From Candidatus Competibacteraceae bacterium (lineage in GTDB: Bacteria; Pseudomonadota; Gammaproteobacteria; Competibacterales; Competibacteraceae): a stretch of 64,000 nt of DNA. The notes beneath the pieces were generated by a model. The model did no database searches, was not told the DNA's origin, and saw only the letters and a list, made by a program, of their open reading frames with translations. The DNA is taken from assembly GCA_016713505.1 (NCBI GenBank), contig JADJPA010000001.1:2369501-2433500 (forward strand), given 5' to 3'. Numbering within the stretch: position 1 is the first letter of the stretch; every line of letters starts with the position of its first letter. Positions 17,516-25,314 of the stretch are shown here, piece by piece. Position numbers and translations under genes: made by a program.

Positions 17516-18475
17516 TCACCCCACCACCCGCACCGGCTCGCCGCCGAAAAACCCCTGAAGGTTCTGCGCCAGTTGCCCGACCAGCCGCTGGCGGGCTTCG
17601 CGGCTGCCCCAGGCGCTGTGCGGGGTGACGATCAGGTTGGGAATGTCGGCCGCCAGCAGCGGATTGCCGTCGGCGGGCGGCTCCAGGCTGAGCACGTCCA
17701 CGCCCGCGCCACCCAGCGCCCCCTTGCGCAACGCATCGGCCAGCATCGCCTCATCCACCAAACCGCCGCGCGCGGTGTTGATCAGAACCGCGTCGCGCTT
17801 CATCAGCGCCAGCTCCCACGGACCGATCAGGCCCCGGGTGTCCGGGGTCAGCGGGCAGTGCAGGCTGAGCACATCGACCTGCGGCAACAGGATCGGCAGC
17901 GGGATTCGCCCCGCTTCCTCCGGCTCCACCGTACCCGGCCGCTGCGCCAGCAACACCTGCATTCCGAAGGTCTCGGCCACTCGCGCCACGCCTTGACCCA
18001 ATTGACCGTAACCGACGATGCCGAGCGTCTTGTCGGCCAGTTCCCGAATCGGATAATCCAGCAAGCAAAACTGGCGGGCGTGCTGCCAGCGGCCGGCGCG
18101 CACCGCTTGCCGGTAGTCGGGCAGATGCGTGTAAAGCGCCAAGAGCAGCGCGAAAACATGCTGGACCACCGACGCCACGCCGTAGCCCCGACAGTTACAA
18201 ACCGTGATCCCCGCCTTCGCCGCCGCTTCCAAATCCACGTTGTTGACGCCGGTGGCGGCGATGCAGATCAGCCGCAAGCGCCGGGCGTGCTGGAGCGCGT
18301 CGGCATCGAGCGACACCTTGTTGCTGATCACCACCTCGGCGTCCGCGATCCGCGCCGCGATTTGCTCGGGCGCGGTGGCCGGGTAATAGGTCAAATCGGG
18401 CAAAATACCCTCAAGGTCGCTGAAATCCAGATCGCCGCAATCCAGTGAATCCCGATCGAGAAAAACACCCCGCAT
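17516..18475 (-). CDS. D-2-hydroxyacid dehydrogenase (hydroxypyruvate reductase-like)
   Basis: A 319-residue NAD-dependent D-2-hydroxyacid dehydrogenase. The dinucleotide-binding loop is LGIVGYGQLGQGVARVAE. The catalytic set is visible: Arg in INTARGGLVDEA, Glu in DVLSLEPPADGNPLL and His in VTPHSAWGSREAR. The closest relatives by pattern are glycerate dehydrogenases (HprA), which reduce hydroxypyruvate; this would suit a genome with phosphoglycolate phosphatase. Substrate specificity cannot be fixed from motifs. It is convergent with zapE, only 3 bases apart. Confidence 0.88.
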   Translation of the reverse strand: MRGVFLDRDSLDCGDLDFSDLEGILPDLTYYPATAPEQIAARIADAEVVISNKVSLDADALQHARRLRLICIAATGVNNVDLEAAAKAGITVCNCRGYGVASVVQHVFALLLALYTHLPDYRQAVRAGRWQHARQFCLLDYPIRELADKTLGIVGYGQLGQGVARVAETFGMQVLLAQRPGTVEPEEAGRIPLPILLPQVDVLSLHCPLTPDTRGLIGPWELALMKRDAVLINTARGGLVDEAMLADALRKGALGGAGVDVLSLEPPADGNPLLAADIPNLIVTPHSAWGSREARQRLVGQLAQNLQGFFGGEPVRVVG

Positions 18476-18591
18476 GAGTCATGAACCTCCGCGCAATGAT
18501 TCATCTCATTATAGGCAGCAATGCCGTCAGCCGGGCTTTGGCCGGCTCGATGCCCTTAAATTAGCGCACTACCGACAGGAAAGCGCCGCCC

Positions 18592-19695
18592 ATGAAACCG
18601 ACCGCACCGCCCTTCACGCACGATCGCGCCGCTTGCACCGGCGTACTGCTGGCCAACCTCGGCACGCCCGACGCCGCCACGCCCGAGGCGCTACGCCGCT
18701 ATCTGGCGGAATTCCTGTGGGATGCGCGGGTGGTGGAAATCCCCCGCTTGCCGTGGTGGCTGATCCTGCACGGCGTCATCCTGCGGCTGCGGCCCGCCCG
18801 ATCGGCGCGTAAATATCAAGCGATCTGGACGCCGGACGGCTCGCCGCTGCTGGCCATCAGCCAGCGGCAGAAAGCGGCGATCACGACCGCGTTGGCGGAG
18901 CGTTGCTCCGGTCCGGCGCGGGTGGCGTTGGGAATGCGCTACGGCAACCCGTCCATCGCGGCGGCGCTGGCGGAGCTGCGCGCGGCCGGGGCGCAGCGCC
19001 TGTTGGTGTTGCCGCTCTACCCGCAATACTCGGCCGCCACCACCGCCTCGACCTTCGATGCGGTCGCCGCCGAACTGCGGACCTGGCGCTGGCTGCCGGA
19101 ATTACGCTTCATCAATCACTACCATGACGAACCCGGTTATCTGGACGCGCTGGCGGACAACATTCGCGCCGCCCGCGGCGAGCAGCCGGGCGAACGGTTG
19201 CTGTTTTCCTTTCACGGGCTGCCCAAACGCAATCTGCTGGCCGGCGATCCTTATCACTGTCACTGCCAGAAAACCGCTCGACTGCTGGCCGAACGGCTGG
19301 GCCTAGCCGCCGAGCAATGGGCCATCGCCTTTCAGTCGCGCTTCGGCCGCGCTGAATGGCTGCAACCCTACACCAGCGCGCTGCTGGCCGACTGGGCCGA
19401 AGCCGGCATCAAGCGCGTGGATGTGGCCTGCCCCGGTTTCGCCGCTGACTGTCTGGAGACCTTGGAGGAAATCGCCATCGAAAACCGGCGGACGTTCCTG
19501 AATGCCGGCGGCGAACGGTTCCGTTATCTGCCCGCGTTGAACGACAGCCCGGCCCACATCGAGTTTCTGGCTGAGTTGATCGGTCGCCACGCGGCCGGCT
19601 GGCCCGAATTCGCCGCCGCTGGCGCTGCCGATCTCGCCGCGGCGGAGCGCGCGACCCGCCGCCAGCGGGCGTTGGCCCTGGGGGCGGACGCGTGA
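18592..19695 (+). CDS. hemH: Ferrochelatase HemH
   Basis: A 367-residue enzyme that inserts Fe2+ into protoporphyrin IX, the last step of haem synthesis. Diagnostic parts: GVLLANLGTPDAATPEALRRYLAEFL at the N-terminus, PLYPQYSAATTAST, the catalytic histidine in LLFSFHGLPKRN, and VACPGFAADCLETLEEIAIEN near the C-terminus with the conserved Glu. A FHGLPKRNLLAGDPYHCHCQKTAR-type cysteine pair is present. Length is normal for proteobacteria. Confidence 0.96.
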   Translation: MKPTAPPFTHDRAACTGVLLANLGTPDAATPEALRRYLAEFLWDARVVEIPRLPWWLILHGVILRLRPARSARKYQAIWTPDGSPLLAISQRQKAAITTALAERCSGPARVALGMRYGNPSIAAALAELRAAGAQRLLVLPLYPQYSAATTASTFDAVAAELRTWRWLPELRFINHYHDEPGYLDALADNIRAARGEQPGERLLFSFHGLPKRNLLAGDPYHCHCQKTARLLAERLGLAAEQWAIAFQSRFGRAEWLQPYTSALLADWAEAGIKRVDVACPGFAADCLETLEEIAIENRRTFLNAGGERFRYLPALNDSPAHIEFLAELIGRHAAGWPEFAAAGAADLAAAERATRRQRALALGADA

Positions 19696-19892
19696 GTCAT
19701 TCCGAGCCGCTTCAGTCACGCAAACCTGCTATCAGGCAGGCCCCAGCACGGTCCATCGCCCCGCCGCCGCCGGGTGAAATCTCCGCTTTCTTTATCAGGG
19801 CACCTTCTATACTGACTGAAGCGAGGGTGGCCCAAGTCGGCCACCCGATGATCGAGCCTCCATGTGGTTCCAGGCGAATCGGCGAGGAAAAG

Positions 19893-20645
19893 ATGATCCA
19901 CGGTGTTTTATTCGATCTGGAAGGCGTGCTGTTCATCGGCGGCTATCCCCTCCCCGGCTCCCGCGAAGCGTTGCTCAGCTTGCGCGCGGCCGGCATTCCG
20001 ATGCGTTTCATCACCAACAGCACCCGGATGACTCGCGGCGCGATTGTCAACAGCCTGGAATCGATGGGTCTGGAAGTCTCGACGCAGCACCTGTTCACTC
20101 CCGTGGTGGCCGCCCGCAATTATCTGATCGCCCGCAAGCTGACGCCGCATTTGCTGGTGCATCCGAATATCCAGAGCGAATTCGCCGACCTGCTCGGTCC
20201 GCCGCCGGATGTGGTGTTGATCGGCGATGCCGGACCGGGATTTGATTACCAGGCCCTCAATCAGTGCTTCCGGTTGCTGTTGGAGGGTCTGCCGCTGCTG
20301 GCGATGGGATGCAACCGTTACTTTCGCGACTCCAGCGGCTTGAATCTGGATGTCGGGTCCTTCGTTACGGCGTTGGAATACGCCGCCGAACTGGAAGCGG
20401 TGATTCTGGGCAAGCCAGCGTCGGTGTTCTTCCTGGCCGCCGTCAACAGTTTGGAACTCCCGCCGCAAGATGTGGTGATGGTCGGAGACGACGCCGAAAT
20501 GGACGTGTGCGGCGCGCTGGCCGCCGGCTTGCGCGGAGCGCTGGTACGGACCGGTAAATACCGTCACGGTGACGAGTCCAAGGTCGAACCACTGGGCGGG
20601 CGGGTGTTCGACAATCTCGACGCCGTGGTGGATTACATTCTCTGA
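19893..20645 (+). CDS. HAD-superfamily IIA hydrolase (LHPP/NagD-like)
   Basis: A 250-residue HAD subclass IIA phosphatase. Motif I is LFDLEGVLFIGG, where the usual second Asp is Glu. Motif II is MRFITNSTRMTR and motif IV is VVMVGDDAEMDVCGALAAGL. The family is close to phospholysine/phosphohistidine inorganic pyrophosphatase (LHPP) proteins. The ATG at 19893 follows GAGGAAAAG; the frame is open further upstream but that part is Pro/Arg-rich and has no domain. The altered motif I residue could change catalysis. Confidence 0.8.
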   Translation: MIHGVLFDLEGVLFIGGYPLPGSREALLSLRAAGIPMRFITNSTRMTRGAIVNSLESMGLEVSTQHLFTPVVAARNYLIARKLTPHLLVHPNIQSEFADLLGPPPDVVLIGDAGPGFDYQALNQCFRLLLEGLPLLAMGCNRYFRDSSGLNLDVGSFVTALEYAAELEAVILGKPASVFFLAAVNSLELPPQDVVMVGDDAEMDVCGALAAGLRGALVRTGKYRHGDESKVEPLGGRVFDNLDAVVDYIL

Positions 20646-20737
20646 AAGGTGCGGCCGATCTCGGCTCGTCGCCCATTACGCGTAAAATCCTCTATCCGCC
20701 TCCCTCCCTTTTGACTCGTACCGCTTTTGGAGTTGTC

Positions 20738-21688
20738 ATGCGCGTGCTGTTCCCCGATATCAAACCCTATTCCACCTTTCAGTTACCCGTGGACGATTTG
20801 CATAGCTTGCATGTCGAGGAATGCGGCACTCCGAACGGGTTGCCGGTGCTGTTCCTGCACGGCGGACCGGGCGGGGGTTGCGAGCCGATGCACCGGCGGT
20901 TCTTCGACCCGGAACGCTATCACATCGTGCTGTTCGACCAGCGCGGCGCAGGTCAATCTACCCCGCACGCCGAGTTGCGCGATAACACGCTTTGGGATTT
21001 GATCGCCGATATCGAGAAATTGCGCGAGCGGCTCGGCATCGACCGTTGGGTGGTGTTCGGCGGCTCCTGGGGTTCAACGCTAGCGCTGGCTTACGCCGAA
21101 GCCCATCCGGAACGGATATTGGGCTTGATCCTGCGCGGCATCTTTCTATGCCGGGACGAGGATATCCACTGGTTCTATCAGGCCGGGGCCAACCGGCTGT
21201 TTCCCGATCTGTGGGCACATTTTCTGGCTCCGATTCCAGCGGTGGAGCAGCATGATATGGTGAACGCCTACTATCGGCGGCTGACCGGCGCCAACGAGTT
21301 GGAGCGACTGCGGGCCGCCAAGGCGTGGTCGGTGTGGGAAGGCTCCACCCTGACCCTGGAAAGCAATCCGAGCGTGGTCGAGCACTTCGGCGAGGCGCGG
21401 ATGGCGCTGAGCTTGGCGCGGATCGAGTGCCATTATTTCGTCAATCACTGCTTCATGGAGCCGAATCAACTGCTGCGCGACGCCGGACGGTTGAGCGGCA
21501 TTCCGGGCGTGATCGTCCACGGCCGTTACGATGTGGTCTGCCCGCTCGATAACGCCTGGGCGCTCCACCAAGCATGGCCGGACTCGGAAATTCGCATCGT
21601 CACTCCGGCCGGTCACGCCGCCAGCGAACCGGGCATCGTGGACGCGCTGATCACCGCCACCCAGAGCTTCGCCGACCGCTTCAAATGA
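20738..21688 (+). CDS. pip: Proline iminopeptidase (alpha/beta hydrolase, S33)
   Basis: A 316-residue cytoplasmic aminopeptidase that removes N-terminal proline. The oxyanion motif LFLHGGPGGGCEP, the strand LFDQRGAGQSTPH, the nucleophile elbow VFGGSWGSTLALAYAE and the acid/histidine segments VHGRYDVVCPLDNA and VTPAGHAASEPG are all present, and the length is typical. The ATG at 20738 follows GGAG at a good distance. It overlaps dtd by 4 bases, so the two are translationally coupled. Confidence 0.94.
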   Translation: MRVLFPDIKPYSTFQLPVDDLHSLHVEECGTPNGLPVLFLHGGPGGGCEPMHRRFFDPERYHIVLFDQRGAGQSTPHAELRDNTLWDLIADIEKLRERLGIDRWVVFGGSWGSTLALAYAEAHPERILGLILRGIFLCRDEDIHWFYQAGANRLFPDLWAHFLAPIPAVEQHDMVNAYYRRLTGANELERLRAAKAWSVWEGSTLTLESNPSVVEHFGEARMALSLARIECHYFVNHCFMEPNQLLRDAGRLSGIPGVIVHGRYDVVCPLDNAWALHQAWPDSEIRIVTPAGHAASEPGIVDALITATQSFADRFK

Positions 21689-22137
21689 TCGGGCTATTGC
21701 AGCGGGTCAGCACGGCGCGGGTCGAGGTCGACGGCGCGGTGGTCGGCGAAATCGATGCCGGCCTGTTGGTGCTGGTCGGGGTCGAGCGCGGCGATGCGGA
21801 AGCGCAAGCCAACCGCTTGCTGGAGCGCCTGTTAGGTTATCGGATTTTCGCGGATGCGGACGGCAAAATGAATCGCTCATTGCGGGAGATCGAGGGCGGT
21901 TTGCTGCTAGTGCCGCAATTTACGCTGGCGGCGGACACCCGCAAGGGAATGCGCCCCAGTTTCACGCCGGCCGCGTCGCCCGACGAAGGCGAGCGGCTGT
22001 TTGACTATCTGCTCGCGCAAGCCCGCCGCCGACATGCGCCGGTCGTCGCCGGCCGCTTCGGCGCGCACATGCAGGTCAGCTTGACCAACGACGGCCCGGT
22101 GACGTTTTGGCTTCAACGTGCACCTGATAGGATTTAG
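21685..22137 (+). CDS. dtd: D-aminoacyl-tRNA deacylase
   Basis: A 150-residue protein of the DTD family, which hydrolyses D-amino acids from mischarged tRNA. It starts MIGLLQRVSTARVEVDGAVVGEI, carries the active-site strand LLLVPQFTLAADTRKG and ends with the cross-subunit gate TNDGPVTFWL containing the Gly-Pro pair. The ATG at 21685 overlaps the pip stop (ATGA). A longer frame upstream lies inside pip and was rejected. Confidence 0.95.
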   Translation: MIGLLQRVSTARVEVDGAVVGEIDAGLLVLVGVERGDAEAQANRLLERLLGYRIFADADGKMNRSLREIEGGLLLVPQFTLAADTRKGMRPSFTPAASPDEGERLFDYLLAQARRRHAPVVAGRFGAHMQVSLTNDGPVTFWLQRAPDRI

Positions 22138-22144
22138 CCGTTTC

Positions 22145-22176
22145 AAGGACAACTCAGCATCGCCAGAGTTGCCCTT
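22145..22176 (+). terminator. Possible terminator after dtd
   Basis: An 11-bp stem with one A/C mismatch (AAGGACAACTC at 22145-22155 with GAGTTGCCCTT at 22166-22176) and a 10-base loop, followed by TTATGATTT. The T tract is weak. It separates the housekeeping pip-dtd pair from the cassette that follows. Confidence 0.45.
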
Positions 22177-22212
22177 TATGATTTGGCGCTGCCCCTTACC
22201 AAGGAGCACTCA

Positions 22213-23442
22213 ATGGCTATTATCGAAGGTTTCCGTGTTCAGAACTTCCGGGCATTGCGGGATATTTCACTGGGCAAACTTTCTGGTCAATCTCACGGCC
22301 AATCACTGACGCCGTTTACTGTCGTGATCGGCAAGAATGGCGTGGGGAAGAGATCATTGTTTGATGCCTTCGGTTTTGTAGCTGATTGCTTGGCGACGGA
22401 TGTAGAGACCGCCTGTGACATGAAACAGCGAGGAGGTTTTGATCGCCTGCGGTCGAAAGATATCGATGAGTCCATCCGCTTCGAAATATATTACCGTGAA
22501 GCGCCCAACGAGCGGCCCATCACGTATGAGCTGTCAATCAACCTTGATAGCGCGGGTCGCCCATATGTGGAATCAGAACTGCTCAAGCAACGCCGCAAAG
22601 GCCAAACACATGGCCGTCCCTATCCTTTCCTAAGACTAGATCGCGGCAAGGGGCTAGTCTGGGCGGGTGAAGAAGCAGTAGAAATTGAAGGAGAAGAAGA
22701 TCGATCACAGGTTATAGTTGAGCTGACCGATCCGCGCCAGCTAGGTATTGCCACTCTAGGGACGCTGAAAGAGCATCCACGCATTAAGCGGTTCCGTGAT
22801 TTTTTGAAGGGCTGGTATCTCTCCTATTTTTACCCCGATGCAGCGCGTAGCCTGCCTAGCGCTGGCCCTCAGCGGCATTTAAACGTACACGGCGACAACA
22901 TTGGCAACGTAGTGCAGTTTATGGAGCGCGAGCACAAAGATCGTTTCAAGAGCATCCTAGAACGTATTGCCAGCAAGATTCCGGGAATTGCCAAAATTGA
23001 TACTGAGGTGACAGCGGACAAGCGTGTATTGCTGCGCTTCAACGATGGGGCTTTCAATGACCCATTCTTCGCGCAGCAAATGTCGGATGGCACACTGAAA
23101 GTGTTTGCTTATCTGTTGCTATTGGAAGACCCGGACCCGCCGCCATTCATTTGCATCGAGGAACCAGAAAACGGGCTTTATCACAAGCTATTGGAGTCGC
23201 TGGCACAGGAATTCCGCGCTCATGCCACGGGCAAAAAGAACGCACCGCAGATTTTTGTGACCACCCATCAGCCATACTTTGTGGATGCGCTGTCACCGGA
23301 GGAGGTGTGGATTTTGGAGAAAGAGCAGGATGGTTTTTCAACCATCCGCCGGGTTTCCGAGCTGGAAGTGGTCAAGAACCTAGTTACCGAGGGGTTGCTG
23401 CTCGGTGGGCTTTGGTATAGCGACTATCTTGATACGAGGTGA
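22213..23442 (+). CDS. AAA ATPase of the OLD/RecF-like type, with altered Walker A
   Basis: A 409-residue SMC/OLD-type ATPase (COG4637-like). The N-terminal IEGFRVQNFRALRDISLGKL is the usual opening of these proteins. The Walker A is GKNGVGKRSLFDAF (residues 40-53), where the Ser/Thr after the lysine is Arg47 (AGA at 22351-22353). A signature-like QMSDGTLKVFAYLLLLEDP (289-307), Walker B CIEEPENGL (314-322) and the switch TTHQPYFVDAL (350-360) are intact. The ATG at 22213 follows AAGGAG. The next gene overlaps by 4 bases. Lower GC and A-rich codon choice set it apart from its neighbours. The pair is probably an anti-phage or DNA-damage module. Confidence 0.88.
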   Translation: MAIIEGFRVQNFRALRDISLGKLSGQSHGQSLTPFTVVIGKNGVGKRSLFDAFGFVADCLATDVETACDMKQRGGFDRLRSKDIDESIRFEIYYREAPNERPITYELSINLDSAGRPYVESELLKQRRKGQTHGRPYPFLRLDRGKGLVWAGEEAVEIEGEEDRSQVIVELTDPRQLGIATLGTLKEHPRIKRFRDFLKGWYLSYFYPDAARSLPSAGPQRHLNVHGDNIGNVVQFMEREHKDRFKSILERIASKIPGIAKIDTEVTADKRVLLRFNDGAFNDPFFAQQMSDGTLKVFAYLLLLEDPDPPPFICIEEPENGLYHKLLESLAQEFRAHATGKKNAPQIFVTTHQPYFVDALSPEEVWILEKEQDGFSTIRRVSELEVVKNLVTEGLLLGGLWYSDYLDTR

Positions 23443-24098
23443 GCGTGCATATCGAGATACTGGTAGAAGATAGCTCCGGAGAGAAGCTGCTAGCTGCGAT
23501 GTTACCGAAGTTACTAGGGGCGCAAGGTGATCCATATAGTTGGCGCGTGCATGCCTACAAAGGGGCAGGCCACATTCCAAAAAACTTGGATGCGCGCGCA
23601 GACCCGGCAAAACGGATTCTGCTTGATCGATTGCCGCGCCTGTTGCAGGGCTATGGCAAAACGCCCGGCATAGATGCAGTGGTGGTTGTGTTGGATACCG
23701 ATAAGCGCAACTGCGTGGATTTTCTAGCTGAGCTCCAAACCTTGGCTGCGGGTTGCAACCCGGCACCACACACGCTGTTCCGGTTGGCCATCGAGGAAAT
23801 AGAAGCTTGGTATCTGGGTGACAGGCAGGCATTGGTCAGCGCGTATCCACGCGCCAAGGCTGATGTGTTGAACCGCTATGTGCAAGATAGTGCCTGCGAC
23901 ACATGGGAATTATTAGCCGATGCGGTTTATCCTGGTGGCTCAGCCGCGATCAAGAAAACGGGCTGGCCGCTACCGGGACAAGTCAAACATGAGTGGGCAG
24001 AGAAGATTGGCCCTTTACTTGACCCGGATTGCAATGCATCACCCAGCTTCGGCAAATTGTGCGATGGTTTGCGCCGGCTGGTTACGGAAGATGTTTGA
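23439..24098 (+). CDS. TOPRIM-like protein (DUF4276-type), partner of the AAA ATPase
   Basis: A 219-residue protein. Near the N-terminus EILVEDSSGEKLL gives the acidic residue expected at the first TOPRIM position (Glu10). VVVVLDTDKRNC (Asp86, Asp88) gives the D-x-D pair, and LAIEEIEAWYLGD is the pattern I associate with DUF4276 proteins. The start is GTG at 23439, overlapping the ATPase stop (GTGA) with GAGG just upstream. The arrangement ATPase plus separate TOPRIM-like nuclease resembles a split OLD nuclease. The family name is from memory of the pattern, not a search. Confidence 0.72.
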   Translation: MSVHIEILVEDSSGEKLLAAMLPKLLGAQGDPYSWRVHAYKGAGHIPKNLDARADPAKRILLDRLPRLLQGYGKTPGIDAVVVVLDTDKRNCVDFLAELQTLAAGCNPAPHTLFRLAIEEIEAWYLGDRQALVSAYPRAKADVLNRYVQDSACDTWELLADAVYPGGSAAIKKTGWPLPGQVKHEWAEKIGPLLDPDCNASPSFGKLCDGLRRLVTEDV

Positions 24099-24130
24099 GC
24101 GTAGCTGGTGGCGGGCTCACCCTCGCATTA

Positions 24131-25235
24131 TTAACCCGGCAATGAAATAGGCGATTAAGCGGCGTAGTGGACGGCGGGGTGATTGAAATAGGTCATGATA
24201 CGCTCTGGGGTATTGATGAGGAATTGGAGGAAGGCGTTTGCTTTGTGCCGCAAGGCCTGGGGCGTGGAGGAACGGGCCGATAACCGCAACTGGGTTTTGA
24301 AATCGCGATTGAGGTATTCGGTGGGATTGCGCTCTGGGGTATAGGGCGGCAAGTAGACTAGCTCGATTTGCTCGGCGTGTTCGCCGACCCACTCGGTGAC
24401 GAGCTTCGCGTGATGGACTTTGAGGTTGTCCAGAATCAAAAAGACTTTCTGGGGCTGGTCGGCGATCAACTGGCCGAGGAATTCGAGGAACAAGGCCGCG
24501 TTCAGGGCCTGCTCGATAAAGCGGAACCGGACGAGGCCTTGGTTGCTGATGGCCGACACCAGCGCCAATCCAGACCGGCGGCTGGAGGTGGCAAGCACCG
24601 GCGTTTTCCCCTGAGGCGCATAACCGCGCACCCAATGGCCATCTTCCACCACGGCCGTCTCATCGCCCCAGTAAATCACCGCTTTCTCCGCCTTCGCTCG
24701 CGCGAGAATCGAGGGGTAAGTCTCGTCCAACCACCGTTGCACCTCGGCAGGCCGTTGTTCCAAGGCGCGCTTGAGGGGTCGTTGCGGGCTATAGCCCCAC
24801 CGCGACAGATACTCGCCCACCGTCCGAATCGGCATCGCCACCCCAAACAGCGTTTCGATCAATTCCATGACCGCCCGCCGGTTCCACAGCGCAAACGGCA
24901 ATCCCCGTCGCCCCGGCGTCTCGTCCACCAAAATCGAGCGCACCCGCCACTCTTGGGCCAACGTCAGCGTCCGGCCCGTCAAGTACCGCCGTCCCCGCCG
25001 CCGCGATTTCAGGCCCGCTTCTCCGTCCCGACCAAAGCGTTGGCCCCACCCGATCACCGTGCTGATATGCACCCCGACCACCCGCGCGATTTCCTTCCAG
25101 CTCCACTGCAAGTCTTCCCGCAGCCGCAGCGCCTGACGGCGCCGTTCCTCCTGCGCTTCCGGCGACAAACAACGTGCGTCGATCTTTTTCATGTCCCTCA
25201 CTATACCACTATCGGCTAAATAATTGCCGGGTTAA
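24131..25235. mobile_element. IS630-family insertion sequence, complete
   Basis: A 1105-bp element bounded by inverted repeats. The outer 14 bases (TTAACCCGGCAATg/t) match between both ends, and partial similarity continues inward to about base 30. It is flanked on both sides by TA (24129-24130 and 25236-25237), the target duplication typical of IS630/Tc1-mariner elements. It carries one transposase gene on the minus strand. It lies 32 bases after the TOPRIM-like gene and 78 bases before the end of parE. Confidence 0.9.
24155..25192 (-). CDS. IS630-family transposase
   Basis: A 345-residue DDE transposase in one uninterrupted frame, so the element may be active. The N-terminal helix-turn-helix is in DLQWSWKEIARVVGVHISTVIGWGQRF, kept here to its parts WKEIARVVGVHISTVIGW. 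The catalytic acids are the Asp in IYWGDETAVVEDG, the Asp in FLILDNLKVHHAK and the Glu in PPYTPERNPTEYLNRDFK. The ATG at 25192 was chosen; a GTG three codons upstream is possible. Many related IS630 genes need a frameshift to be read; this one does not. Confidence 0.93.
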   Translation of the reverse strand: MKKIDARCLSPEAQEERRRQALRLREDLQWSWKEIARVVGVHISTVIGWGQRFGRDGEAGLKSRRRGRRYLTGRTLTLAQEWRVRSILVDETPGRRGLPFALWNRRAVMELIETLFGVAMPIRTVGEYLSRWGYSPQRPLKRALEQRPAEVQRWLDETYPSILARAKAEKAVIYWGDETAVVEDGHWVRGYAPQGKTPVLATSSRRSGLALVSAISNQGLVRFRFIEQALNAALFLEFLGQLIADQPQKVFLILDNLKVHHAKLVTEWVGEHAEQIELVYLPPYTPERNPTEYLNRDFKTQLRLSARSSTPQALRHKANAFLQFLINTPERIMTYFNHPAVHYAA

Positions 25236-25314
25236 TAACTGGTGTTGGTTCACCCGATAGGCATCGCCGTGCAGTGTCATTGAGCGGCAGGACGTGTGGT
25301 ACGAAGTTGTCTGT

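Noticed and set aside
19692..19892. 67-residue extension of the HAD hydrolase
   Set aside because: Pro/Arg-rich with no domain; ATG at 19893 has its own ribosome site.
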